Positions 16,828-25,300 are shown, numbered from the stretch's first letter. The stretch is DNA of 64,000 nucleotides from Pseudoflavonifractor sp. An85 (GCF_002161235.1 NZ_NFHE01000002.1:62001-126000), one strand, 5' to 3'. The notes: a model not told the origin generated them from the letters alone. Program-made: numbers and translations.

Positions 16828-17687
16828 GCCTTCGCCCCCTTTCGGGCCAGCAAGATGGCGTCCCGGGCCTGCTCCACGGTGTACACCGAGGCGGGCACAT
16901 CATAGCCCATGGCCCGCAGACGGGCAAAGACCCGGGTCATTTCGGGCACGCCCAATCCCATGCTCTCCAGCTCAGAGCCGTGGGAGAACACCTCTTGGGG
17001 AGTGCCGGAGTAGGGAATGGTGCCCTCCCGGAACACCAGCAGCCGCTGGGCCTCCCGGGCCACTTCGCTCATGGAGTGGGACACCATGATGATGGCGGCC
17101 TTCTTCTCCCGGTGGTAGGCCCGGATGTTGCCCAGAATCTGGGCGGCTCCCGCCGGGTCCAATCCGGCGGTGGGCTCGTCCAAAATGAGCACCTTGGGCT
17201 CCATGGCGATGACTCCCGCAATGGCCACCCGGCGCTTTTGTCCACCGGACAGGTCAAAGGGGGACTTTTCCAGGGTGTGGTCGTCCAGACCCACAAAGCG
17301 GGCAGCTTGACGCACCCGGCGGTCCACTTCCTCCTGGCCCAGGCCCATGTTGTTGGGGCCAAAGGCGATGTCACGGTATACCGTCTCCTCAAAGAGCTGG
17401 TACTCCGGGTACTGAAACACCAGTCCCACCTGGAAGCGCACCTGACGGGTGCGCTCCTTGGAGCTCCAGATGTCCTCGCCGTCAAAGAGCACTTGACCCC
17501 CAGTGGGGCGCAACAGGCCGTTGAGGTGCTGAATGAGGGTGGATTTTCCCGAGCCAGTGCGGCCAATGATGGCCAGGTATTCCCCCGGGGCCACGGTGAG
17601 GTCAACGCCCTGCAAGGCCGTGTGCTCAAAGGGGGTACCCTGGCTGTAAATATGGGTGAGTTGTTTGGTTTCAATGATAGGCGTCAT
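16824..17687 (-). CDS. ecfA2: ECF transporter ATPase EcfA2
   Basis: 287 residues. ABC ATPase with Walker A GRTGSGKST, Q-loop VFQYPEYQLFE, signature LSGGQKRRVAIAG and Walker B VLILDEPTAGLD. The YPEYQLFEETV stretch is typical of the second ECF ATPase (CbiO2/EcfA'). It pairs with EcfA1 to energise EcfT-S complexes at the membrane. Starts 15 bases after the ecfA1 stop and overlaps ecfT by 4 bases. Confidence 0.95.
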   Translation of the reverse strand: MTPIIETKQLTHIYSQGTPFEHTALQGVDLTVAPGEYLAIIGRTGSGKSTLIQHLNGLLRPTGGQVLFDGEDIWSSKERTRQVRFQVGLVFQYPEYQLFEETVYRDIAFGPNNMGLGQEEVDRRVRQAARFVGLDDHTLEKSPFDLSGGQKRRVAIAGVIAMEPKVLILDEPTAGLDPAGAAQILGNIRAYHREKKAAIIMVSHSMSEVAREAQRLLVFREGTIPYSGTPQEVFSHGSELESMGLGVPEMTRVFARLRAMGYDVPASVYTVEQARDAILLARKGAKA

Positions 17688-17702
17688 AGATACGGGCCTC
17701 TC

Positions 17703-18551
17703 TTATCGGGGTAGAATTTGGGCCACAGCCCGGGCGCAGTCTTCGGGGTTGAGTACGTCCAGAGGCACGTCCAGACCCGCCTGACGCAGTTCATACATCA
17801 GGGCCACGGAGTCGGGCACTTCCAGCCCCATTCGGCGTAGCCCCACCACGTCCTGGAACACCTGGGCGGGGGGACCATCCTTAACCACGTGGCCGTTGTC
17901 CATGACCACCAGGCGCTGAGCCCGGGCGGCCTCGTCCATGTGGTGGGTGATGAGCACCACGGTCATGCCCAGCTGCTGGTTGAGCTGGCAGATGGTGTCC
18001 AGCACCTCCCGCCGACCCACCGGGTCCAGCATGGCGGTGGGCTCGTCCAATACGATGCATCGGGGGCGCATGGCCAGAACACCGGCGATGGCCACCCGCT
18101 GCTTCTGACCGCCAGAGAGCAGGTGGGGGGCGTGGCGGGCGTATTCCGTCATGCCCACCGCTTCCAGGGCCTCATCCACCCGGCGGCGGATTTCCGCCGA
18201 GGGCACCCCCAGGTTTTCCGGGGCAAAGGCCACGTCTTCTTCCACCACGCTGGCTACGATCTGGTTGTCCGGGTTCTGGAACACCATGCCCACGGTGCGG
18301 CGGATGTCCAGCAGCAGATTCTCGTCCACGGTGTCCATGCCGTCCACATACACCTTGCCCCCAGAGGGGAGCAAAATGGCGTTGAGGTGCTTGGCAAAGG
18401 TGGACTTGCCCGAGCCGTTGTGGCCCAATACGGCCACGAAGGTGCCTGCCTCGATGGTCAGGTTCACCTGGTCCAACACGGTGGGGGCGACCCCCTCCGC
18501 GGTGGTGTAGCGAAAGGTCAGGTCACAGGCCTGAAGGATGGGATTAGCCAT
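17703..18551 (-). CDS. ecfA1: ECF transporter ATPase EcfA1
   Basis: 282 residues from ATG 18551. Walker A GHNGSGKST, Q-loop VFQNPDNQIV, signature LSGGQKQRVAIAG, Walker B CIVLDEPTAMLD. The NPDNQIVASVVEEDVAF sequence is characteristic of EcfA1/CbiO1. A longer in-frame start (18599) is rejected because it would run 56 bases into the preceding gene; the chosen start overlaps that gene by 8 bases. GGAG lies about 11 bases upstream. First of the three ECF genes. Confidence 0.95.
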   Translation of the reverse strand: MANPILQACDLTFRYTTAEGVAPTVLDQVNLTIEAGTFVAVLGHNGSGKSTFAKHLNAILLPSGGKVYVDGMDTVDENLLLDIRRTVGMVFQNPDNQIVASVVEEDVAFAPENLGVPSAEIRRRVDEALEAVGMTEYARHAPHLLSGGQKQRVAIAGVLAMRPRCIVLDEPTAMLDPVGRREVLDTICQLNQQLGMTVVLITHHMDEAARAQRLVVMDNGHVVKDGPPAQVFQDVVGLRRMGLEVPDSVALMYELRQAGLDVPLDVLNPEDCARAVAQILPR

Positions 18552-19431
18552 GGCGGACGTTCTCCACGGAAGAAGCCACCCAGCGGCCGGTGGCACCACA
18601 GGGCAGGGCCAGACCGGTCTGGGTCACCGGCAGACCCAGCTCGTCGGACACAGTGTGACCGCCGAACTTGCCGCCAATGACGGTTTGCAGAATATAGGTC
18701 AGCACCGAGGGGGCCAGACCGGTGGTGTAGGAGTTGAGGATGACAAACAGGGGGTCATCGCTGAGCACCCCGGACACCAGCTCCACAAAGGGGTACAGGT
18801 TTTCTTCCAGCTTCCACACCTCGCCGGAGGGGCCGCGGCCATAGGAGGGGGGGTCCATGATGATGGCGTCGTAGCGACGGCCACGGCGAATCTCCCGCTC
18901 CACAAACTTGGCGCAGTCGTCAATGATCCAGCGGATGGGTTTGTCCTCCAGGCCCGAGGACTTGGCGTTTTCCCGGGCCCACTGCACCATGCCCCGGGCC
19001 GCGTCCACATGGCACACGCTGGCCCCAGCGGCGGCGCAGGCCACAGTGGCCCCGCCGGTGTAGGCAAACAGATTGAGCACGCTGATGGGACGCCCTGCGC
19101 GGCGGATAAGATCCTGGGCAAAGTCCCAGTTGGCCGCCTGTTCGGGGAACACGCCGGTGTGCTTGAAGTTCATCAGGCCCACATTCAGGGTCAGTTCTTT
19201 ATAGTGAATTTGCCAGCGCTCAGGCACCTGCTTGCTGGCCCACTGGCCCCCTCCGGTGTGGGAGCGGGCATAGCGGGCGTGTGCAGTTTTCCAGCCCTTG
19301 TGCTGGCGGGGGGTATTCCAAATGGCCTGGGGGTCAGGACGCACCAGGACCTGGTTTCCCCAACGCTCCAGCTTTTCTCCACGGCCGCAGTCCAGCAGCT
19401 CATAATCTTTCCAATTTTTGGCCAACCACAT
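18544..19431 (-). CDS. Class I SAM-dependent methyltransferase, RlmI/RlmL-K-like
   Basis: 295 residues. The SAM-binding motif VLNLFAYTGGATVACAAAGA and catalytic-site motif IIMDPPSYGRG are those of the RlmK/RlmI group that methylates 23S rRNA, where a DPPxF/Y segment positions the base. The usual N-terminal PUA domain of RlmI is absent; residues 1-95 are instead a short beta-rich extension. Whether the target is rRNA is inference. Start 19431 is set by GAGGAG 9 bases upstream; a GTG six bases earlier sits too close to it. First gene of the ecf-truA operon, behind a strong promoter, overlapping ecfA1 by 8 bases. Confidence 0.85.
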   Translation of the reverse strand: MWLAKNWKDYELLDCGRGEKLERWGNQVLVRPDPQAIWNTPRQHKGWKTAHARYARSHTGGGQWASKQVPERWQIHYKELTLNVGLMNFKHTGVFPEQAANWDFAQDLIRRAGRPISVLNLFAYTGGATVACAAAGASVCHVDAARGMVQWARENAKSSGLEDKPIRWIIDDCAKFVEREIRRGRRYDAIIMDPPSYGRGPSGEVWKLEENLYPFVELVSGVLSDDPLFVILNSYTTGLAPSVLTYILQTVIGGKFGGHTVSDELGLPVTQTGLALPCGATGRWVASSVENVRHG

Positions 19432-19462
19432 GAGCACATTCTCCTCATTATATAATCAAGGT

Positions 19463-19491
19463 ATTATACTACACAGGTGGGAATTAGTCAA
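19463..19491 (-). promoter_or_regulatory. Promoter of the methyltransferase-ecf-truA operon
   Basis: Minus strand TTGACT (19491-19486), 17-bp spacer, TATAAT (19468-19463), about 30 bases before the start codon. Near-consensus. Confidence 0.88.
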
Positions 19492-19501
19492 ACAAGCCGA
19501 T

Positions 19502-19538
19502 GAAAAAATCCGCACCGGACAGGGGGTGTCCGGTGCGG
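19502..19538 (-). terminator. purF terminator
   Basis: Stem CCGCACCGGAC (19510-19520) with GTCCGGTGCGG (19528-19538), followed on the minus strand by a run of six T (19508-19503). Confidence 0.88.
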
Positions 19539-19548
19539 TTGGAAGGTA

Positions 19549-20913
19549 TTAGATTTCCAAGGGGTATTGCCCCGTAAAGCACCCGTCGCAGAAGCCACAG
19601 CTGGCCTGGGGGGCAATCTGGTGCAGGGATTCCAGGGAGAGAAAGTGCAGGGAGTCGGCCCCGATCATCTCCCGGATCTCCTCCTGAGTGTGGTGGCAGG
19701 CGATGAGAGAATCCTGGTCGGGGATGTCGGTGCCGAAGTAGCAGGGGGCAATGAAGGGAGGTGCAGAGGAGTACATATGCACCTGGGTGGCTCCCGCCTC
19801 CCGCAGCATGGCCACGATCTGCTTGGAGGTGGTGCCACGGACGATGGAGTCGTCCACCATCACCACCCGCTTGCCTGCCACGCAGCTGGCCAGGGCACCC
19901 AACTTGATGCGCACCGCCTGCTCTCGGCTCTCCTGGCCGGGGGTGATGAAGGTGCGGCCAATGTACCGGTTTTTCACCAGTCCTACCCCGTAGGGGATGC
20001 CGGAGGCCTCAGCAAAGCCCATGGCGGCGTCCAGCCCGGAGTCAGGTACACCAATGACCACGTCCGCCTCCACGGGGTATTCCTGGGCCAGCAGCCGCCC
20101 GGCGTTGCGCCGGGCCAGATGCACCGACTGGCCGCACAGGTCGGAGTCGGGGCGGGCAAAGTAGATATACTCGAAGATGCATAGGTGGCTGGAGGCGTTC
20201 TGGCAGTTTTCCCGGATGGAGCGCACCTGAGTGCCTTCCACCACCACAATTTCCCCGGGGTCCAGCTCCCGCTCAAACTCAGCCCCCACGGCGTGGAGGG
20301 CGCAGCTCTCCGAGGCGAAGATCACCGCATCCCCCCGACGGCCCATACATAGGGGGCGGAAGCCCCAGGGGTCCCGGGCGGCAATGAGCTTCTGGGGGGA
20401 CATGACCAGCAGGGAGAAGGCCCCCCGCAGCCCCTTTACCGCACGGCACACTGCCTCTTCCGCCGAGGCGCAGCGCAGCCGCTCCTGGGCGATGGCGTAG
20501 GCAATGAGTTCGGAGTCGGTGGTGGTCTGGAAGATGGCGCCCCGGTACTCAAAGAAGGTGCGCAGCTCCTGGGTGTTCACCAGGTTGCCGTTGTGGGCCA
20601 CGGCCAGGGTGCCTTTGACGTATTTCAGGGTGAGGGGTTGGGCATTTTCCCGCCGTCCGCCGCCGGTGGTGGCGTAGCGCACGTGGCCCACCGCCATGGT
20701 GCCCCCCAGCTGGTCCAGCACATCGGGGTGGAACACTTCTCCCACCAGACCCACGTCTTTGTGAAAGGACAGTTCCCGCTGGTTCATGGTGGCGATGCCG
20801 CAGGCCTCCTGGCCCCGGTGCTGAAGGGCGTACAGACCGTAATAGGTGGTACGGGCGCAGTCCCCATGGGGGTCGCTGATGCCAAATACGCCGCACTCTT
20901 CGTGAATGGACAT
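19549..20913 (-). CDS. purF: Amidophosphoribosyltransferase
   Basis: 454 residues from ATG 20913, set by AGGGAGG. It catalyses the first committed step of purine synthesis, PRPP plus glutamine to phosphoribosylamine. The N-terminus MSIHEECGVFG contains Cys7, which in this family becomes the glutaminase nucleophile after removal of a short propeptide. The PRPP loop VVMVDDSIVRGTTSKQI is present. The C-terminal CGFCDGC and Cys in SHLCIFEYIYF fit the Bacillus-type enzyme with a 4Fe-4S cluster. It stands apart from other pur genes here. It has its own promoter and a long, structured leader ending in a terminator-like hairpin, suggesting attenuation. Confidence 0.96.
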   Translation of the reverse strand: MSIHEECGVFGISDPHGDCARTTYYGLYALQHRGQEACGIATMNQRELSFHKDVGLVGEVFHPDVLDQLGGTMAVGHVRYATTGGGRRENAQPLTLKYVKGTLAVAHNGNLVNTQELRTFFEYRGAIFQTTTDSELIAYAIAQERLRCASAEEAVCRAVKGLRGAFSLLVMSPQKLIAARDPWGFRPLCMGRRGDAVIFASESCALHAVGAEFERELDPGEIVVVEGTQVRSIRENCQNASSHLCIFEYIYFARPDSDLCGQSVHLARRNAGRLLAQEYPVEADVVIGVPDSGLDAAMGFAEASGIPYGVGLVKNRYIGRTFITPGQESREQAVRIKLGALASCVAGKRVVMVDDSIVRGTTSKQIVAMLREAGATQVHMYSSAPPFIAPCYFGTDIPDQDSLIACHHTQEEIREMIGADSLHFLSLESLHQIAPQASCGFCDGCFTGQYPLEI

Positions 20914-20931
20914 GGTGATTCCTCCCTGAAA

Positions 20932-20969
20932 CGAAAAATAGGCGCTGTGACCCCTGGGGCCACAGCGCC
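20932..20969 (-). promoter_or_regulatory. Terminator-like hairpin in the purF leader (possible attenuator)
   Basis: On the minus strand GGCGCTGTG (20969-20961) pairs with CACAGCGCC (20949-20941), with an 11-base GC-rich loop, then TATTTTT (20940-20934). It ends only a few bases before the purF ribosome binding site (20927-20921), where a terminator would abort purF transcription. Confidence 0.6.
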
Positions 20970-20987
20970 TTTGCTGCTTTGCGGGCC

Positions 20988-21169
20988 GAAAAGGGCAATG
21001 CCTTTTCCGACCATAGTTTTTGCACCCTGCTGCGCGCAAAGTTTACCCGCCAAAGGCGGTCAAATTCACACTTGCAGGGCGAGAAGTATGTTCTCCCAGG
21101 CACATGTCCTGGGAGAACATGAATTTTCATGATTTGCAACACTCAAGAGAACAACGCCTTTGTTGTTCT
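20988..21169. ncRNA. Structured RNA-like element, copy 1 (purF leader)
   Basis: Plus-strand coordinates of stems: P0 20988-20994/21001-21007; P1 CCCTGC 21025-21030 with GCAGGG 21074-21079; P2 21047-21051/21055-21059 inside P1; P3 13 bp 21088-21100/21108-21120 with loop CACATGT; P4 21148-21155/21162-21169. The same order of stems, the same P3 loop and the same joining sequences (CACACT before the P1 3' arm, GAGAAG after it) recur at 37064-37230 with different stem sequences. Here it lies on the minus strand between the purF promoter and the attenuator-like hairpin, i.e. in riboswitch position. I cannot assign a known class, and the functional strand is not settled. Confidence 0.5.
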
Positions 21170-21178
21170 ACGCAATAC

Positions 21179-21207
21179 ATGATACCAACTGGAATTTTGC
21201 GTGTCAA
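21179..21207 (-). promoter_or_regulatory. purF promoter
   Basis: Minus strand TTGACA (21207-21202), 17-bp spacer, TATCAT (21184-21179). It lies right after the pheT stop codon and would give a leader of about 260 bases before purF. Confidence 0.8.
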
Positions 21208-21232
21208 GAAACAAATTGCCGAAAAATGGTAC

Positions 21233-23929
21233 TCAGCGCAGGGTGGCTCCCAGCTTTTCGGCCAGAGCGGCCAGAATGTGCTGCACCTCGGCCTCAGCCT
21301 CTTCGCCAGTGAGAGAGCGGTCGTCGGCCCGCAGGGTCAGGTTGAAGGCCACGGACTTCTTGCCGTCCTCCACGCCCTTGCCCCGGTAGATATCGAAGAG
21401 GGTCACGTTCTTCAAAAGGCCATGGGCAGCCTCCTGGATGCAGGCTTCCAGAGCGCCCACGGTGACCGCCTCCTCGCACACCACAGCGATGTCACGGGTG
21501 ACGGCGGGGAACTTGGGCAGGGGGGTGTACACGGGGTCGGGACCCTTGGCCTGAGCCAGTCCGTTCAAGGCCAGCTGGGCGCAGTACAGCTCGCCATCCA
21601 CGCCATAGTTCTGAGCCACCAGGGGGTGAATCTGGCCGAAGAAGCCCACGCAGTGCTCACCCACCCACACTTCAGCCACACGGCCGGGGTGGTAGGACAC
21701 CAGCTCGGTGAGATCAGAACCGGTACGGAAGGTGACGTTCTGGGCCCGCAGGTCCTTCAAAATGGCTTCGATGCAGCCCTTCATGGTGTAGAAATCCATG
21801 TCGGTGCCGTAGGCGCCCAGGGTGAGGGTCTTGTTCTCCACCGCCAGACCATTCTCACCGCCGGGGGCGTAGGTGCGGCCCACCTCGTACAGACGCACGT
21901 TCTGGTTGCGGTAGTTGTAGTTGCGGGTGAGAATCTCCAGCATGGAGGGGAGGGTGGTGGTGCGCATGATGGAGGTGTCCTCGCCCAAGGGGTTCAGAAT
22001 CTTCAGGGAGTTGCGGCCCTGGTAGTCAGCGGGCCAGTTGATCTTGTCGTAGCAAGTGGGGGAGATGAAGGAGTAGGTGATGATCTCATCATAGCCCATG
22101 GCGCGGCACATACCGCCCACCTGACGCTCCAGCAGCTCCTCGTCGGAGTAGCCGCCCAGAGTGGTCTGACCCCGCATGAGGGTGCAGGGGATGTTGTTGT
22201 AGCCGTAGAACCGGGCCACTTCCTCGGCAAGATCCGCCATGCCGATCACATCGCCACGCCAGGAGGGGACGGTAACCTCATTGCCCTCCACCTGGAAGTC
22301 CAGGCTGCGCAGGATGCGCACCATTTTCTCCTCGGCCACGTCGGTGCCCAGCAGGGCGTTGATCTTGGCAGGCTCCAGGGTGAGCACCCGGGGCTGGGGC
22401 ACATAGTTGAGAATGTCGATGATGCCGTCCACCACTTCGCCGGCGCCCAGCATCTCCACCAGCTCACAGGCACGCTGCACGGCGGGGAGGGTGTTCATGG
22501 GGTCCAGGCCCTTCTCGAACTTGGCGCTGGCCTCGGTGCGCATGCCCAGAGCCAGAGCGCCCTTGCGGATGGTGGCGCCGTCGAAGCAGGCGGACTCGAA
22601 CACCACGTCCACGGTGTCGTCCACGATTTCGCTGTTCTCGCCGCCCATGATGCCAGCCAGGCCCACGGCCCGGGTCTCGTCGGCGATGACCAGGTGATTG
22701 GCATTGAGGGTGTGGCTCTTGCCGTCCAGGGTGGTCAGCTCCTCGCCCTCCTGGGCACGGCGGACGATGATCTTGCCGCCGTGGACATAGCGGTAGTCAA
22801 AGGCGTGCATGGGCTGGCCATACTCCAGCATCACATAGTTGGTGATGTCCACGATGTTGTTGATGGGACGCACGCCCATGGAGCGCAGACGCTCCCGCAT
22901 CCACTTGGGAGAGGGGGCAATCTTCACGTTGCGCACCATCCGGGCAGTGTACCGGGGCACCAGGTCGGCAGCGGGGGTCTCCACGTCCAGCAGCTCCATG
23001 AGGTTGCCCTCGGCGCCACCCTTCACCACCGGCTCGTGGAGGGTCAGGGGCACACCGAAGGTGGCAGACACCTCTCGGGCCAGGCCGATGACGGACAGAC
23101 AGTCGGGGCGGTTGGGGGTGATCTCAAACTCCACCACGTGGTCGTCGGCGTTGATGATGGGCTTGATGTCGTCGCCGGGCTTGCAGTCCTCCCGGAGCAC
23201 GAAAATGCCGTCGGGGATGCAGTGGGGGAACTCCGCCTGCTGGGCGTGAAGGTCAGCCAGGGTGCAGATGGAGTCGGTCTTGGTGTTGTAGGCCACCAGA
23301 TCCCCTTCGTGGAGGTTGGGGCAGTTGGTGTCGGGGGCGGCGGTGCCGTCTCCGGTGTCCAGACAGGTGTGGAAGGTGCCGTCGGGCTGGGAGGCGCACT
23401 CCAGGACCTTGGCGGCCACCACGGGGCCGTAAATCTTGTCGCCGGGCTGAATGTCGGCGGAGATGGAGGGCTTGGCGGGGTCCAGGGGCTTGTAGTCCCC
23501 CAGAATGGCGGCGGGGGTGATGGCAGCGTAGGGGAAGTCCCGCTCGTCCAGACCCAGCTCCAGCAGACCGCACATCATGCCGTTGGACACAACGCCCCGC
23601 AGCTTGCCCTTTTCAATCTTCTTGCCACCGGGCAGGGTGGACTTGTGCAGGGCCACGGGCACCAGGTCGCCGGGATGGACGTTCCAGGCGCCGGTGACGA
23701 TCTGGATGGGCTCGGCCTGACCTGCGTCAATCTGGCAGACCCACATGTGGTCGGAGTCGGGGTGGCGCTCCATGGACAGGATGCGGCCCACCACCACGTT
23801 GGAGATCTCAGCACCCAGATCGTGGGTCAGCTCCACCTTGGAGCCGGACAGGGTCATGGCCTCGGAAAAATCATGGTCATTGGCGTCTACGGTGACAAAT
23901 TCACGCAGCCAGTTTCTGCTTAAATTCAT
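21233..23929 (-). CDS. pheT: Phenylalanine-tRNA ligase beta subunit
   Basis: 898 residues. With PheS it charges tRNA-Phe and the B3/B4 domain edits misacylated Tyr-tRNA. Order: N-terminal core, EMAP-II-like tRNA-binding domain (from about 40), B3/B4 editing domain, B5 domain, catalytic-like core, and C-terminal FDX-ACB anticodon-binding domain (from about 800, YTPLPKFPAVTRDIAVV). The usual bacterial length is about 800; the excess is mostly around residues 140-250, where an acidic, Gly/Asp/Thr-rich insertion (CLDTGDGTAAPDTNCPNL region) interrupts the tRNA-binding/editing junction. Follows pheS by 21 bases. Confidence 0.96.
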   Translation of the reverse strand: MNLSRNWLREFVTVDANDHDFSEAMTLSGSKVELTHDLGAEISNVVVGRILSMERHPDSDHMWVCQIDAGQAEPIQIVTGAWNVHPGDLVPVALHKSTLPGGKKIEKGKLRGVVSNGMMCGLLELGLDERDFPYAAITPAAILGDYKPLDPAKPSISADIQPGDKIYGPVVAAKVLECASQPDGTFHTCLDTGDGTAAPDTNCPNLHEGDLVAYNTKTDSICTLADLHAQQAEFPHCIPDGIFVLREDCKPGDDIKPIINADDHVVEFEITPNRPDCLSVIGLAREVSATFGVPLTLHEPVVKGGAEGNLMELLDVETPAADLVPRYTARMVRNVKIAPSPKWMRERLRSMGVRPINNIVDITNYVMLEYGQPMHAFDYRYVHGGKIIVRRAQEGEELTTLDGKSHTLNANHLVIADETRAVGLAGIMGGENSEIVDDTVDVVFESACFDGATIRKGALALGMRTEASAKFEKGLDPMNTLPAVQRACELVEMLGAGEVVDGIIDILNYVPQPRVLTLEPAKINALLGTDVAEEKMVRILRSLDFQVEGNEVTVPSWRGDVIGMADLAEEVARFYGYNNIPCTLMRGQTTLGGYSDEELLERQVGGMCRAMGYDEIITYSFISPTCYDKINWPADYQGRNSLKILNPLGEDTSIMRTTTLPSMLEILTRNYNYRNQNVRLYEVGRTYAPGGENGLAVENKTLTLGAYGTDMDFYTMKGCIEAILKDLRAQNVTFRTGSDLTELVSYHPGRVAEVWVGEHCVGFFGQIHPLVAQNYGVDGELYCAQLALNGLAQAKGPDPVYTPLPKFPAVTRDIAVVCEEAVTVGALEACIQEAAHGLLKNVTLFDIYRGKGVEDGKKSVAFNLTLRADDRSLTGEEAEAEVQHILAALAEKLGATLR

Positions 23930-23950
23930 GGTTCTATTTCCCCTCTTTCC

Positions 23951-24976
23951 TTAAAACTGCTCCAGGAAGCGCACGTCGTTTTCAAAAATCAGGCGCAGGT
24001 CGGCGATTTTGAACCGACGCATGGCGGTGCGCTCCAGGCCGATGCCGAAGGCCCAGCCGGAGTACTCGTTGGGGTCAATGCCGCTCATTTCCAGCACCCG
24101 GGGGTGGATCATACCAGCGCCCAGCAGCTCGATCCAGCCCTCGCCCTTACAGGTGGGGCAGCCCACGCCGCCGCACTTGTGGCACTGCACGTCCATCTCG
24201 CAGGAGGGCTCGGTGAAGGGGAAATGGTGGGGACGGAAGCGGGTCTTGGTGCCCTTGCCGTAGAGCTTTTCCACCACGGTGTTCAAGGTGCCCTTCAGGT
24301 CGGCCATGGTTACGCCCTTGTCGATGACCATGCCCTCCACCTGGTGGAACATGGGGGAGTGGGTGGCGTCCACCTCGTCCTTGCGGTACACACGGCCGGG
24401 GGCGATGATGCGGATGGGCAGCTCCATGGTGTCCATGGCGCGCACCTGCATGGGGGAGGTCTGGCTGCGCAGCATCACTCGGCTGTCCTCGTCAAAGTAG
24501 AAGGTGTCGGACCAGTCTCGGGAGGGGTGGTTCTCCTCGGCGTTGAGGCGGTCGAAGTTCAGCTCGGCCAGCTCCACCTCGGGGCCGTCCAGCACGGTGA
24601 AGCCCATGCCGATGAAGATCTCCTTGATCTCGTCCAGAGCGATATACATGGGGTGACGGTGACCGGCCTTCACGGGCTTGCCGGGGATGGTCACGTCCAG
24701 AGCCTCGTCTTTCAGCCGCTGCTCCAGGGCCTGAGCTTCCAGCTTCTTGCCCTGGGTCTCCAGAGCGGCCTCCAGGTCCGCGCGCACCTGGTTGGCCAGC
24801 TGACCCATGACGGGGCGCTCCTCGGCGGAGAGCTTGCCCATCTGCTTGAGCACGGCGGTGAGCTCGCCCTTCTTGCCCAGATACTGCACCCGCAGAGCAT
24901 CCAGAGCGGCCAGGTCAGCGGCGGCCTCGAAGGCACTGAGCGCCTGCACACGAATGTCGTTTAATTGCTGCTTCAT
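23951..24976 (-). CDS. pheS: Phenylalanine-tRNA ligase alpha subunit
   Basis: 341 residues, standard length. N-terminal coiled coil (residues 1-90) for tRNA contact, then a class II catalytic core: motif 2 around APGRVYRKDEVDATHSPMFHQ and motif 3 GWAFGIGLERTAMRRF. It activates phenylalanine with ATP. Preceded by a Phe-type T-box leader, so expression should rise when tRNA-Phe is uncharged. pheT follows in the same transcript. Confidence 0.98.
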   Translation of the reverse strand: MKQQLNDIRVQALSAFEAAADLAALDALRVQYLGKKGELTAVLKQMGKLSAEERPVMGQLANQVRADLEAALETQGKKLEAQALEQRLKDEALDVTIPGKPVKAGHRHPMYIALDEIKEIFIGMGFTVLDGPEVELAELNFDRLNAEENHPSRDWSDTFYFDEDSRVMLRSQTSPMQVRAMDTMELPIRIIAPGRVYRKDEVDATHSPMFHQVEGMVIDKGVTMADLKGTLNTVVEKLYGKGTKTRFRPHHFPFTEPSCEMDVQCHKCGGVGCPTCKGEGWIELLGAGMIHPRVLEMSGIDPNEYSGWAFGIGLERTAMRRFKIADLRLIFENDVRFLEQF

Positions 24977-25015
24977 CTATTCTCTTCCTTTCGGGTAAAA
25001 TATAAGGAAATACAA

Positions 25016-25247
25016 AAAGCCTTTCCTCCCTGACAACAGGGACGAAAGGCCAACCTTCCGCGGTACCACCCGCATTTGTGCATTGCTGCACACACTCTTT
25101 GCCCCATAACGGAGGGCACACCGTCCTGCTCTCACAGGCCACTCCCGGGCGAACCAAGCGACACACACCAAGGCGGCTTTCAGCCGGTGACCGCCTCTCT
25201 CTGAGATATGCCAGCACGCTATTTTCCCGTTCTTCGCATTTGCACTA
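25016..25247 (-). promoter_or_regulatory. T-box leader (Phe) of pheST
   Basis: The conserved T-box GGGTGGTACCGCGG reads on the minus strand at 25071-25058. It is followed by a terminator whose arms are GCCTTTCGTCCCTG and its near-complement, then TTTTTGTATTT (about 25052-25010). In stem I, TTC (25153-25151, in TGGTTCGCC) is a fitting specifier codon for phenylalanine. T-boxes bind the matching tRNA and switch to an antiterminator when it is uncharged. The leader runs from the promoter at 25254-25282 to just before pheS. Confidence 0.93.
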
Positions 25248-25253
25248 AAAACT

Positions 25254-25282
25254 TTTATATCACAATATAGGTTGAAAAGCAA
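25254..25282 (-). promoter_or_regulatory. pheST promoter
   Basis: Minus strand TTGCTT (25282-25277), 17-bp spacer, TATAAA (25259-25254). Its -35 touches the -35 of the divergent promoter at 25272-25300. Confidence 0.7.
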
Positions 25283-25300
25283 GAGGGAAAACTTTATAAT
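25272..25300 (+). promoter_or_regulatory. Promoter of the lipoprotein-alr operon
   Basis: TTGAAA (25272-25277), 17-bp spacer, TATAAT (25295-25300). Divergent from and physically overlapping the pheST promoter. Confidence 0.8.

Noticed and set aside
21020-23923. 967-codon plus-strand ORF
   Set aside because: It is antisense to pheT and its composition (His, Gly, Val, Leu-rich) is the usual mirror of a G+C-rich gene; no ribosome binding site or family match.
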